The notes under the pieces were generated by a model. That model saw only the letters and a list, made by a program, of their open reading frames with translations, ran no database searches and was not told the origin of the DNA. From Anaerofustis butyriciformans (GTDB lineage Bacteria > Bacillota > Clostridia > Eubacteriales > Anaerofustaceae), in assembly GCF_036289385.1 (NCBI RefSeq), contig NZ_JAYFFH010000001.1, positions 633,739-697,738 of the forward strand: 64,000 bases of DNA, in the 5' to 3' direction. Within the stretch, counting starts at the first letter, position 1. Every line of letters begins with the position of its first letter. Made by a program: the position numbers and the translations under genes. Positions 54,041 through 61,172 of the stretch are shown in pieces.

Positions 54041-55045
54041 TTACATTCCCCAATAAGCATTTGGAATAAATAACTCTTTATACATATTAATTGCATATAT
54101 ATCAGACATACAAGCTACATAATCACAAACAACTCTGTCTAAATTATCACAATTAACTCTTACATAAAATTCTTCTAACATTTTATCAGGATGCTTCATA
54201 AAATACTCATAAAGTCTTTTTACTATGGTTTTACCTTTATCGCCCTCTTCCATAGCTCTTTTAGAATGATATACATTTTTAAACAAGAAACTTCTAAGTC
54301 CCATGGTTGCTTCAAATATCTCATCGCTCATTTTTATTTTATTTTTATCATAGCTGTTCTTAATAATATCCAAAATCATTGTGTTTATTCTTTTGGAGTT
54401 TGTTTCTCCCAAAATATCCGTATATTCTTTTGGAATGTCTGAAGGTTTTAAGACACCAAAACGGATTGCATCATCAATATCATGATTGATATATGCAATT
54501 TTATCGGAAAAGAAAACTATTTCACCTTCTAATGTACTAGGCTTAAAACCGTGACAATGATTTTTTATTCCATCAATAACTTCATAAGTAAGATTAAGAC
54601 CTTTCCCTTCTGATTCAATTTCTTCAACTACTCTTACACTTTGTAAATTATGTTTAAATTCAAATGGACAAATCTCATTTAAAATCTGTTCCCCGCTATG
54701 ACCAAAAGGAGTATGTCCCAAATCATGACCAAGTGCAATTGCTTCAGTTAAATCTTCATTTAAACAAAGAGCTCTTGCAATACTTCTTGATATTTGAGAT
54801 ACCTCAAGAGTATGAGTTAGCCTTGTTCTGTTATGATCGGTTTCAGGTGAAATAAACACCTGAGTTTTATGCTTTAACCTTCTAAAAGATTTTGAATGAA
54901 TTATTCTGTCTCTATCTCTTTCAAAATCTGTCCTTATCTCACATGGTGTTATTTCTTTTTTTCTTCCTTTTGTATTTACAACTTTAAAAGCATATTTACT
55001 TAATCTTTTTAATTCTTCTTGTTCTTTTTGTTTTCTTATATTCAT
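54041..55045 (-). CDS. dgt: dGTP triphosphohydrolase-like HD protein
   Basis: 334 residues: ITPCEIRTDFERDRDRIIHSKSFRRLKHKTQVF, then the HD motif RTRLTHTLEVSQISRSIARALCLNEDLTEAIALGHDLGHTPFGHSGE. It hydrolyses dGTP, or in some members dNTPs more broadly, to nucleoside and triphosphate. It lies 8 bp upstream of dnaG. Clostridia commonly carry dgt-dnaG-rpoD in this order. Confidence 0.95.
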   Translation of the reverse strand: MNIRKQKEQEELKRLSKYAFKVVNTKGRKKEITPCEIRTDFERDRDRIIHSKSFRRLKHKTQVFISPETDHNRTRLTHTLEVSQISRSIARALCLNEDLTEAIALGHDLGHTPFGHSGEQILNEICPFEFKHNLQSVRVVEEIESEGKGLNLTYEVIDGIKNHCHGFKPSTLEGEIVFFSDKIAYINHDIDDAIRFGVLKPSDIPKEYTDILGETNSKRINTMILDIIKNSYDKNKIKMSDEIFEATMGLRSFLFKNVYHSKRAMEEGDKGKTIVKRLYEYFMKHPDKMLEEFYVRVNCDNLDRVVCDYVACMSDIYAINMYKELFIPNAYWGM

Positions 55046-55112
55046 TATTTCTCCTAATAAAACAAACTACTTTATATTATATCACATATGTTTTATTTTT
55101 TAGTATTGATAA

Positions 55113-55781
55113 TTATTTTAAATGACCATTATTTAATATTTTATTCTTATTTTCGTTTATATATGAAAAATAATTTTTTTCTTTTTCACTCTTTATATTA
55201 TTCAAAAGAAAAACAGATAAAAAAATCAGCAAAACATTCTTACTTCCAAGAAGTAATACATAAATTCCAAGGATTAAAATACCCATATCGATTATTATAC
55301 TTATCAGCTTTATATATTTAAATGAATCTAGCTTATTTAATTTTAAATTCAAAAGCGTAAAAAGACACTTTGAAGCATCCAAAGGTATTGTAGGAATTAA
55401 ATTTATAGAACCTATAAGAATATTATAGAAAATAAAAAAATCATAAGAAGGTATATACAAATAATAAGATGAAAAGACAATTATACCTGCAAAAATAAAA
55501 TTTGACACTGGACCGGATAAATAAAGGCAAAGCGCTTTATCTGCACGTAAGGCATCACAACTATATGAAATTTTTGCACCAAAAGGTAAAAATTTTATGT
55601 TATTTATCTTAACATCAAATACCTTTGCACAAATAAGATGTGATGCCTCATGAATTAAAATAGTAAACAAAAAAATCAAAAAATTTACAAATCCACTTTG
55701 AGAATAAATAATTAAAAGAGCAAATAAACTAAGAGAAGTTAGTGTAAATTTACTCAAAAAAGGCTTAAACTTATCAAACAT
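55113..55781 (-). CDS. spoIVFB: SpoIVFB-like intramembrane M50 metalloprotease
   Basis: 222 residues, mainly membrane helices. The active site is HEASH at 44-48 (ILIHEASHLICAKVFDV), and the second zinc motif is NLIPTIPLDASKCLF with Asp135. The usual NPDG appears here as a PLDA variant. SpoIVFB cleaves pro-sigma-K in the mother cell. The upstream neighbour encodes a SpoIVFA-like protein, supporting this over a generic site-2 protease. It starts 20 bp after that gene. Confidence 0.88.
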   Translation of the reverse strand: MFDKFKPFLSKFTLTSLSLFALLIIYSQSGFVNFLIFLFTILIHEASHLICAKVFDVKINNIKFLPFGAKISYSCDALRADKALCLYLSGPVSNFIFAGIIVFSSYYLYIPSYDFFIFYNILIGSINLIPTIPLDASKCLFTLLNLKLNKLDSFKYIKLISIIIDMGILILGIYVLLLGSKNVLLIFLSVFLLNNIKSEKEKNYFSYINENKNKILNNGHLK

Positions 55782-55800
55782 AATACTCCTTTTTCAAAAA

Positions 55801-56544
55801 TTATTTTTCGTTTTCCTTATTATCATCTATATCCATATAAGAAATTGGATCAACAGCAGTATTATCAACCCACACTTCAAAACCTAATACGTCGCCACTT
55901 TCTTCACTACCCATAGAGCCTATCAAATCTCCGGTTTTTACATTATCGCCTACTTTTACAAAGGTACTTTTTACACCGTCATATACGACCGTAGTATCAT
56001 TTCCAACATCAAATACAACCCTGCTGCCACCGTAAGAACTAGATACAATATTTGAAACTACTCCCCCTATACTTGCAAAAACCTCCTCGCTCTTACTTGT
56101 TTGAATTTCAATTCCTCTTGGTTTTACTGTTGTATTAAAAACAGGGTGAGTTGTATCCTCAAAAGTTGTTATTACTTCTCCATTAACAGGCATTTCCAAT
56201 TTTAAAGCATTTGATGAGCTATTAACACTGCTCTTTTCTCCATTAAAAACACTTGCCGTATTATTTACAAAAGAAACAACTTTATCTTTCGTTTCACCAA
56301 AAGACAAAAATTCACTGTTAAAGACTTCTGAAATCTTTGAAGTTAAAGAAGACGGTAATTTTACATCAAACATGTCCATTGAAACATAAGAAATAGCAAT
56401 AATAACTAAAAATATCATTATATTTAAAAACCTGTCTTTTTTAACTTTTGTATTCTTTTTGCTGTTATATCGACTTTGATTATAATTATAATAATTTTTT
56501 CTTTTCTTATTTGTTTTTGAATTTCTGCTATATTTACTATACAT
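55801..56544 (-). CDS. spoIVFA: SpoIVFA-like protein with degenerate LytM (M23) domain
   Basis: 247 residues: a long basic, Asn/Lys/Tyr-rich N-terminus, one membrane segment at about 42-60 (LNIMIFLVIIAISYVSMDMF), a linker, and a C-terminal M23/LytM fold (LEMPVNGEVITTFEDTTHPVFN ... VFDVGNDTTVVYDGVKSTFVKVGDNVKTGDLIGSMGS). The zinc ligands HxxxD and HxH of active M23 enzymes are missing (THPVFNT and GFEVWVD at those places), as in SpoIVFA and SpoIIQ. It would hold SpoIVFB inactive until signalled. Confidence 0.8.
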   Translation of the reverse strand: MYSKYSRNSKTNKKRKNYYNYNQSRYNSKKNTKVKKDRFLNIMIFLVIIAISYVSMDMFDVKLPSSLTSKISEVFNSEFLSFGETKDKVVSFVNNTASVFNGEKSSVNSSSNALKLEMPVNGEVITTFEDTTHPVFNTTVKPRGIEIQTSKSEEVFASIGGVVSNIVSSSYGGSRVVFDVGNDTTVVYDGVKSTFVKVGDNVKTGDLIGSMGSEESGDVLGFEVWVDNTAVDPISYMDIDDNKENEK

Positions 56545-56571
56545 AATAACACCTCTTATATTTATCTCACT

Positions 56572-56600
56572 TAAGTATATTAATCAAAGTAAAAATTATT
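56572..56600 (-). promoter_or_regulatory. Possible sigma-E-type sporulation promoter
   Basis: The minus strand reads GAATAAT, 14 bp and TATACTTA, resembling the sigma-E pattern GnATAnT / CATACAnT. It lies upstream of spoIVFA, as in Bacillus. Confidence 0.35.
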
Positions 56601-56655
56601 CATAATATTTAACTTGAAAAGAAAAAAAGATTTGTATATAATGTATAAGAATAAT

Positions 56656-56741
56656 GCGAGTGTGCTGGAATAGGCAGACAGGCACGGTTGAGGGCCGTGT
56701 GTCCCACGGACGTATGGGTTCAAGTCCCATCACTCGCACCA
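56656..56741 (+). tRNA. tRNA-Leu (anticodon GAG)
   Basis: An 86-base cloverleaf: acceptor GCGAGTG / CACTCGC, D arm, anticodon stem CACGG / CCGTG with loop TTGAGGG, long class II variable arm GTCC-CAC-GGAC, T arm ATGGG-TTCAAGT-CCCAT and encoded ACCA end. It borders the accessory region to its right and could be an integration target. Confidence 0.97.
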
Positions 56742-56834
56742 GATTTTTAAATTTGTAGAAATAAAAAAAATACGCAAATACGCATAAATAAAGGGTTTTA
56801 AAGGATAATAATATTTATATAAATATTTAAAATA

Positions 56835-56877
56835 TGCGGTCAAATATAAAAAAGTGCGGTCAAAAGTGCGGTCAAAA
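56835..56877 (+). repeat. Three copies of TGCGGTCAAA, two as a perfect 12-bp tandem
   Basis: One copy at 56835-56844, then GTGCGGTCAAAA twice in direct succession (56854-56877), about 100 bp after the tRNA 3' end. The arrangement looks like arm-type binding sites of a tyrosine integrase. Confidence 0.6.
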
Positions 56878-56904
56878 TATAATAAAAAATGAGTGCTTAT
56901 AATA

Positions 56905-56948
56905 TAGTCTTTATAATATTTTTATTGTAAAGACTATTATTTTTTTTA
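56905..56948 (+). terminator. Hairpin with T-run
   Basis: TAGTCTTTA / TAAAGACTA stem followed by TTATTTTTTTT, downstream of the tRNA and repeats. Confidence 0.6.
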
Positions 56949-56965
56949 AAGATTTCAATATTTAC

Positions 56966-56994
56966 TTGACTTTATACACGTATTCGTGTATAAT
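56966..56994 (+). promoter_or_regulatory. Strong promoter overlapped by a palindrome
   Basis: TTGACT, a 17-bp spacer and TATAAT. The palindrome TATACACG-TATT-CGTGTATA (56973-56992) fills the spacer and enters the -10, a CI/Cro- or HTH-type operator position. Confidence 0.8.
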
Positions 56995-57020
56995 AAAATC
57001 ATAGAAAGGAGGAAAAAGAT

Positions 57021-57128
57021 ATGGAGAAGAAACCAAAAAAAAATGAACCTACTCCTTATGAAATAGCAAGCTTAGGTATTCAAGCATTGGCACTCTTGAT
57101 TGCAACCATAGCACTTTTTAAGAAGTAA
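57021..57128 (+). CDS. 35-residue single-helix membrane protein, holin-like/type I toxin-like
   Basis: The frame has a GGAGG site and reads EKKPKKNEPTPYEIASLG, then IQALALLIATIALFKK. A basic N-terminus is followed by one membrane helix and a short Lys-Lys end. This is the plan of small putative holin-like toxins found on Firmicute mobile elements and of TxpA-type toxins. An AGAGG / CCTCT hairpin lies 4 bp after the stop. No antisense RNA gene can be shown by eye. It is driven by the palindromic promoter just upstream. Confidence 0.65.
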   Translation: MEKKPKKNEPTPYEIASLGIQALALLIATIALFKK

Positions 57129-57186
57129 GTTCAGAGGGGCTTAGCCTCTCATATAAAAATAATACCATATCTAAATAAAAAAAGCC

Positions 57187-57330
57187 ATGAAAAACAAAAT
57201 TATAATTTTAATAATCTTTAATTTAATATTATTTACTATATTATTAAAGTCAAATATTTCAATAATATTAATACTTCTATGTTTATCTTTAATAAATATA
57301 TTATTAATTTTATTTAATAATAAAAAATAA
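57187..57330 (+). CDS. Possible 47-residue hydrophobic peptide
   Basis: The frame reads KNKIIILIIFNLILFTILLK, then a polar break and a second hydrophobic stretch ending LFNNKK. No clear ribosome-binding site precedes the ATG. AT-rich DNA can produce such frames by chance, so it may not be a gene. Confidence 0.3.
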   Translation: MKNKIIILIIFNLILFTILLKSNISIILILLCLSLINILLILFNNKK

Positions 57331-57401
57331 TATTAAGCAAATACAAAAGCCTCTTAATATTTCCTTTTAAAAAATAAGTTGGTAGAGGTAACAAAAGCAA
57401 A

Positions 57402-57533
57402 ATGGATATTAAAGATATAAAATTACAAAGTTTAGAAGAATTTTTAAAAAAAATATTAAAGCAAGATATATATTTAGAATCAATTACTTTGATTGACATT
57501 AAAACAGGAGAAAAAACAAAAATTAATAAATAA
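57402..57533 (+). CDS. Possible 43-residue protein
   Basis: The frame reads DIKDIKLQSLEEFLKKILKQ, then DIYLESITLIDIKTGEKTKI. It looks like a folded small protein rather than random sequence, and a GAGG lies 14 bp before the ATG, too far for a strong site. Function unknown. Confidence 0.4.
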   Translation: MDIKDIKLQSLEEFLKKILKQDIYLESITLIDIKTGEKTKINK

Positions 57534-57535
57534 AT

Positions 57536-57564
57536 TTGATGTTATACACAAAACAAGGTATAAT
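57536..57564 (+). promoter_or_regulatory. Promoter of the excisionase-like gene
   Basis: TTGATG, a 17-bp spacer and TATAAT, 42 bp before the start. Confidence 0.6.
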
Positions 57565-57606
57565 AATAGTACAATAATATTAAAGGATTATTTAAAAGGA
57601 GATAAA

Positions 57607-57786
57607 ATGTTAGTATCTGTTACAGAATATGCAAAACTATACAATAAAGATACTTCTGTTATAAGAAGGCATTGTATAAATGGAAAATTTAAAACAGCAA
57701 AAAAGATTGGTAATTCATGGGTAATTGACGACAAAGAACCATATATCGAAAATTCAAGAAATAGAAAAAAAAACAAGGGGCTTTAA
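57607..57786 (+). CDS. Small HTH protein, excisionase-like
   Basis: 59 residues starting at the ATG behind AAAAGGAG: VSVTEYAKLYNKDTSVIRRHC, INGKFKTAKKIGNSWVIDDKEPY. This is the HTH_17/MerR-like winged helix of excisionases and small element-borne DNA-binding proteins. The longer frame from 57493 runs through the promoter and is not used. No integrase gene is visible in the window. Confidence 0.75.
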   Translation: MLVSVTEYAKLYNKDTSVIRRHCINGKFKTAKKIGNSWVIDDKEPYIENSRNRKKNKGL

Positions 57787-57793
57787 GCCCCTT
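57775..57793. terminator. Bidirectional terminator
   Basis: AAGGGGCTT / AAGCCCCTT palindromic stem between the HTH gene and the membrane-protein gene. Confidence 0.7.
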
Positions 57794-57796
57794 TTA

Positions 57797-58201
57797 TCAT
57801 TCTCCTATCTTTTCTTCAGTAAGTAAATTCTCTCTATACTTATCAGCCTCAATTGATTCTTTTATTTCTTTTATTCTATTTTTTATATTTATTATAAAAA
57901 CATCAACATATTCATCTATTTTATTAAAAACATTATACCCTTTATTTCCATATTTAAATAAATAATAAAATAATTTTAAAGTAATATACATTGCAAATTT
58001 AAAAATAAAACTTGCTATATATATTATAATGATAAAAATTAATTTATTGCCAGTATTTAATAGATCAAATATGTTTTTTAAAATATAAACATCATTCAAA
58101 ACATTTTTTAAAATGTTTAAATGATAGTAATCAAACGGAAACTTAAAGAAAGCACATATACCAACAAATATACTTAAAATCGTAATTATAAAAAAACTCA
58201 T
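57797..58201 (-). CDS. Membrane protein of unknown function
   Basis: 134 residues: one hydrophobic segment at the start (FFIITILSIFVGICAFF), a second at about 53-80 (LIFIIIIYIASFIFKFAMYITL), then a charged helical cytoplasmic tail (NIKNRIKEIKESIEADKYRENLLTEEKIGE). No known domain recognised. It faces the excisionase-like gene tail to tail. Confidence 0.65.
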   Translation of the reverse strand: MSFFIITILSIFVGICAFFKFPFDYYHLNILKNVLNDVYILKNIFDLLNTGNKLIFIIIIYIASFIFKFAMYITLKLFYYLFKYGNKGYNVFNKIDEYVDVFIINIKNRIKEIKESIEADKYRENLLTEEKIGE

Positions 58202-58304
58202 TTTAAAATAATAAAAGTATTTATTAATAAATTTTATATCTAATTTTCGATTATCCGCATAAACACTATACTTTCAAGTATTTTGAAGTATAGAAAAAAC
58301 TCAT

Positions 58305-58325
58305 TTTACCACGAATTTACCACGA
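58305..58325. repeat. Two copies of TTTACCACGA, 11 bp apart
   Basis: Two 10-bp copies spaced one helical turn apart, preceded by a CTATACTT / AAGTATAG inverted repeat (58266-58293). With the GCGGTCAAA repeats at 56835 they bracket the small-gene block. Confidence 0.55.
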
Positions 58326-58362
58326 TTGAATGAGCCTTGATATGACCTATAAAATAACACCC

Positions 58363-58396
58363 AAAAGACATCATTACACCTAAATGGTGTCTTTTT
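58363..58396. terminator. Hairpin terminator
   Basis: AAAAGACA(T)CATT / AATG(G)TGTCTTTT stem with one mismatch. It lies downstream of the tfoX remnant on the minus strand. Confidence 0.65.
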
Positions 58397-58459
58397 AAAA
58401 AGCAGTCAATCCTAAAACTAACTGCTTTGTGTATATGGATATGAAATTGTAAACTAGAA
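58397..58459. repeat. Repeat A, copy 1 (3' flank of the tfoX-like gene)
   Basis: A 63-bp sequence with an AAAGCAGT / ACTGCTTT stem. It is about 92 percent identical to 61907-61969, where it follows the alkyltransferase-like gene. Confidence 0.85.
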
Positions 58460-58464
58460 GCTGT

Positions 58465-58743
58465 TTATTTTTTCTTTTTAGGTTTTGGCGTTGGTAGTTC
58501 ATCATACATCACATCAAATAACCCCGTCAGAAAATCTTTATTATCAACTTCTTCCACCAATAACATTTCTTTGGCGTTTTCGTATGGAATTTCATAAGTA
58601 ACTGTCGGCATATAAGAAATTGCAGACTTTGTTGGTTTTACAAGTAACCTATCATCATATATACCGCCAACGATTTTTCCACGATAATAAATAATAAATT
58701 CTCCCATCATTGCACGATATGTTATTTCTTGTAATTCTGATAA
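58465..58743 (-). pseudogene. TfoX N-domain-like gene, 3' part (separated from its 5' end)
   Basis: The frame from the TCA codon at 58740 reads SELQEITYRAMMGEFIIYYR, GKIVGGIYDDRLLVKPTKSA, then ends in PTPKPKKKK. This is the TfoX N-terminal domain fold lacking its first 15 residues. Those residues are found intact at 60623-60667 on the same strand, 1.9 kb away, beyond the IS and fosX. The apparent in-frame extension to 58803 is foreign sequence (FTQFLLCQTHFFVICNYF), so a chimeric product could still be made if transcribed. Confidence 0.88.
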
Positions 58744-58912
58744 AAAATAGTTACATATTACAAAAAAATGAGTTTGACACAATAAGAATTGAGTAAAACT
58801 CATAACATTAAATCAGAGGTAAATCTTTTGATTTGGTGTTAGTATCAAATCTTAGACAGCTTTTCGTAGAGACAAGAATAAATTAAACTTATCTACGAGA
58901 GGATGAATTTTT

Positions 58913-59167
58913 ATGACCCGATATGAAGAAAATTTTAAACAAATGATTGTTGAACTGAATCAAACTGGACGTTCTGTTCGAGGGTTAGCGAAAGAATATG
59001 GCTTATCTGAAGCAACGATTTACAAATGGAAGAATTTATATTTACCTGATCAGTCCACAGGACTGACTGGAAAAGAAGTAGCTGAACTGAGAAAAGAAAA
59101 TGCTCGTTTAAATGAGGAACTTGAAATCTTAAAAAAAGCCGCAGCCATATTCTCTCGGAAAACCTAA
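58913..59167 (+). CDS. IS3-family transposase OrfA
   Basis: 84 residues: HTH of the IS3 orfA type (EENFKQMIVELNQTGRSVRGLAKEYGLSEATIYKWKNLY spans residues 5-43) and a leucine-zipper-like end (VAELRKENARLNEELEILKKAA). The slippery run AAAAAAAG at 59131-59138 near its end is the standard site for the -1 frameshift that joins it to OrfB. Confidence 0.93.
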   Translation: MTRYEENFKQMIVELNQTGRSVRGLAKEYGLSEATIYKWKNLYLPDQSTGLTGKEVAELRKENARLNEELEILKKAAAIFSRKT

Positions 59168-59217
59168 ATTCGCTTGTTCAATTTATTGAAAAATGGTGTA
59201 AGGATTACACTGTTTCT

Positions 59218-60039
59218 TTGTTATGTCGGTTATTAGAAATCCCTAGAAGTGTCTATTATTTTTATAAGAATAAACCGTTGACAGCTACAGAAATCAGAAA
59301 TAATAAGTTGAAAAAGAAGATTTCAACAATTTTTTTTACGAATAAACAACGCTATGGTGCCACAAAGATCCATCAAGTTTTATTAAAAGAAGGGATTTCA
59401 GTATCTCTTAAACATGTCCAAAAGCTAATGAAACAATTAAATTTAAGGTCGATTGTAGTTAAAAAATATAGACCTCAAAGGTCTAATAAACCGATCATTT
59501 CAAAAGAGAATCTCTTAAATCAGGACTTTTCTACTGAAACGATCTGTGAGAAATGGGCAGCTGACATTACGTACATTCCTACTAAGAAAAATGGTTGGTG
59601 TTACTTATCTTCAATCATGGATTTACACACGAAAAAAATTATTAGTTATACATTTTCAAAACGAATGACTGTGGATTGTGTCATTCAAACATTGAATAAA
59701 GCAAAAATACATTATCACATTCCAGAAGGAATGATTCTACACACTGACTTGGGCAGCCAATACACAGCAAGAGAAGTGGAACAATGGCTTAAAACCAACA
59801 AAATAAGGCATTCTTATAGTAGAAAAGGAACACCTTATGATAATGCTGGAATCGAATCTTTCCATGCCTCATTGAAAAAAGAAGAAGTCTACACGACTAG
59901 CTACTCAGATTTTGAAGAAGCAAATCGAGCGCTATTTAGCTACATTGAAGGATTTTATAACCGAAATCGAATCCATAGCTCGATTCACTATCTAACCCCA
60001 CAGGAATTTGAAGAATTAGCAAAAGAAAAAATGGCTTAA
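59218..60039 (+). CDS. IS3-family transposase OrfB (DDE integrase)
   Basis: 273 residues from the first ATG. The frame is open upstream to the slippery site, giving SENLNSLVQFIEKWCKDYTV ahead of LLCRLLEIPRSVYYF in the -1 frame. HTH_21 region, then the DDE core: Asp in KWAADITYIPTKKNGW, Asp in LHTDLGSQYTA, Glu in NAGIESFHASLKKEEVY. The reading frame is uninterrupted, so the element may still be active. Confidence 0.93.
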   Translation: MLCRLLEIPRSVYYFYKNKPLTATEIRNNKLKKKISTIFFTNKQRYGATKIHQVLLKEGISVSLKHVQKLMKQLNLRSIVVKKYRPQRSNKPIISKENLLNQDFSTETICEKWAADITYIPTKKNGWCYLSSIMDLHTKKIISYTFSKRMTVDCVIQTLNKAKIHYHIPEGMILHTDLGSQYTAREVEQWLKTNKIRHSYSRKGTPYDNAGIESFHASLKKEEVYTTSYSDFEEANRALFSYIEGFYNRNRIHSSIHYLTPQEFEELAKEKMA

Positions 60040-60167
60040 CCGTCTCTACTAAAATGTGTCCAAGATATTGACTCAAATCCAATTTTGAGATATAATAGAA
60101 AATAAGTTAGTGAACAACAGTAGAATTATGTGAAGTAGAGACTATTTATATTTTGGGGGTGGGAAAG

Positions 60168-60578
60168 TTGATATATGGAATTAGTCATATTACTTTTATT
60201 GTCAAAGACCTAGATAAAGCCACAAAATTTTTTAAAGAAATTTTTGAAGCCAAAGAAATTTATTCAAGCGAAGACAAAAAGTTTTCTATATCCAAAGAAA
60301 AATTTTTCTTGATAAACGACCTTTGGATTGCAGTTATGGAAGGAGAGGAAATGGAAAAAAGCTATAATCATATAGCATTTAAAATAGATGAATCGGATTA
60401 TGAAATGTACCTTAAGAGAATAGAAAACCTTGGTTTAGAGATAAAAGCTGGGAGAAAAAGGGTTATAGGAGAGGGGAATTCAATATATTTTTATGACTAT
60501 GATAATCATCTTTTCGAACTCCACACTGGAACATTGGAAACAAGACTTCTTCGCTACCAAAAAGAACCAACAGATTAA
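60168..60578 (+). CDS. fosX: FosX-type fosfomycin-resistance hydrolase
   Basis: 136 residues of the vicinal-oxygen-chelate (glyoxalase) fold. It closely follows Listeria-type FosX: IYGISHITFIVKDLDKATKF, AKEIYSSEDKKFSISKEKFFLI, LWIAVMEGE, YNHIAFKIDE and EGNSIYFYDYDNHLFELHTGTLE. The metal ligands are His7, His66-region (NHIAF) and the Glu in FELH. FosX opens the epoxide of fosfomycin with water, using Mn. The TTG at 60168 has a GGGGGTGG site. A TTG at 60153 overlaps that site and is less likely. The gene lies right of the IS, in the same inserted block. Confidence 0.85.
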   Translation: MIYGISHITFIVKDLDKATKFFKEIFEAKEIYSSEDKKFSISKEKFFLINDLWIAVMEGEEMEKSYNHIAFKIDESDYEMYLKRIENLGLEIKAGRKRVIGEGNSIYFYDYDNHLFELHTGTLETRLLRYQKEPTD

Positions 60579-60622
60579 ATTTAATAGTAACTAATCAGAA
60601 GTATTGTTAATTATAATTAGGG

Positions 60623-60667
60623 TAATTGTTCTAAAACAAATTGTAAATAATCTTTACTTGAAGCCAT
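60623..60667 (-). pseudogene. TfoX-like gene, 5' fragment (first 15 codons)
   Basis: GGAGGG precedes an ATG reading MASSKDYLQFVLEQL, the expected start of a TfoX N-domain protein. The frame then leaves homology at CCC and stops. It joins in frame to the fragment ending at 58465. Confidence 0.85.
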
Positions 60668-60693
60668 TTCCAACCCTCCAATCTTGAATTTTA

Positions 60694-61089
60694 TTATTCC
60701 AATGCTTTCTTTAAGTCCAGAACAAATTGCTTTTGTTGTTTTTTCAAATAGGTTTTTACAAAAGGTTTCATAAACCACTTTTTAGGTATCACATTTTCTG
60801 TAAAGTCTATTTGTGTTTCATTCCCTTTGTCTATAAAAACACCAATCCAATGACCTTTCATGTTGCTATTCTCCATATCAAATTCCCAGCGTTTATATGG
60901 TTCTGCAACGGTAACGGTAAATGTAGTAGCATATCCATTTTTTGTGTATTCAATAAATTGTTTGTCATTTATTATTTCTGTTTTGCTCAAATCACTTCGC
61001 CATGAGTTATATTTATCAACAGCTAAAACAATGTTCCAAACTTTTTGAATATCATTACTAATAATTGTATTTATATTTGAAATTGCCAC
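60694..61089 (-). CDS. SRPBCC-superfamily protein
   Basis: 131 residues from a GTG start (61089) behind AAGGGG: VAISNINTIISNDIQKVWNIVLAVDKYNSWRSDLSKTEI over residues 1-39, then the hydrophobic strands FTVTVAEPYKRWEFDMEN and GHWIGVFIDKGNETQIDFTENV. This is the helix-grip fold of the polyketide cyclase/SRPBCC group, which binds hydrophobic ligands. The longer in-frame extension to 61182 has no ribosome-binding site. It lies between dfrF and the old tfoX start (26 bp apart), so the three were one operon. Confidence 0.8.
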   Translation of the reverse strand: MAISNINTIISNDIQKVWNIVLAVDKYNSWRSDLSKTEIINDKQFIEYTKNGYATTFTVTVAEPYKRWEFDMENSNMKGHWIGVFIDKGNETQIDFTENVIPKKWFMKPFVKTYLKKQQKQFVLDLKKALE

Positions 61090-61172
61090 TTTTTCATTTC
61101 CCCTTTTCAAACTGGAATTTGTCTTACAACAATTTATATATGCATAAAAAGCAATATATTTATGAAAACACC

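Larger units (their letters stand above)
58830..60081 (+). mobile_element. IS3-family insertion sequence
   Basis: About 1.25 kb with two overlapping frames (orfA and orfB). The imperfect terminal inverted repeats share GATTTG, TTnGACA and TTTTnGTAGAGAC between left (58830-58873) and reversed right (60044-60081) ends. Exact ends are uncertain by a few bases. Confidence 0.85.
58744..60622 (+). mobile_element. 1.9-kb inserted block (IS3-family element plus fosX) inside the tfoX-like gene
   Basis: The block lies exactly between codon 15 and codon 16 of the tfoX-like gene. TAA (TTA on the coding strand) occurs at both edges (58741-58743 and 60623-60625) and may be a 3-bp target duplication. The block edges are 80-540 bp outside the IS inverted repeats, so more than a simple IS insertion took place. 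Short similar sequences (TAGTTAC followed by AT-rich DNA) lie near both ends. Confidence 0.75.

Noticed and set aside
56835..56877. Possible CRISPR array
   Set aside because: Only three very short copies, two without any spacer. Length and spacing do not fit CRISPR repeats, and no cas gene is nearby.
57314..57499. Minus-strand 61-codon frame in the small-gene block
   Set aside because: Low-complexity AT-rich translation without a ribosome-binding site, antisense to a better small frame.
58744..58803. True N-terminus of the tfoX-like protein at 58803
   Set aside because: The 20 extra residues are hydrophobic and unlike the family, whereas the proper start is found at 60667 on the far side of the insertion.
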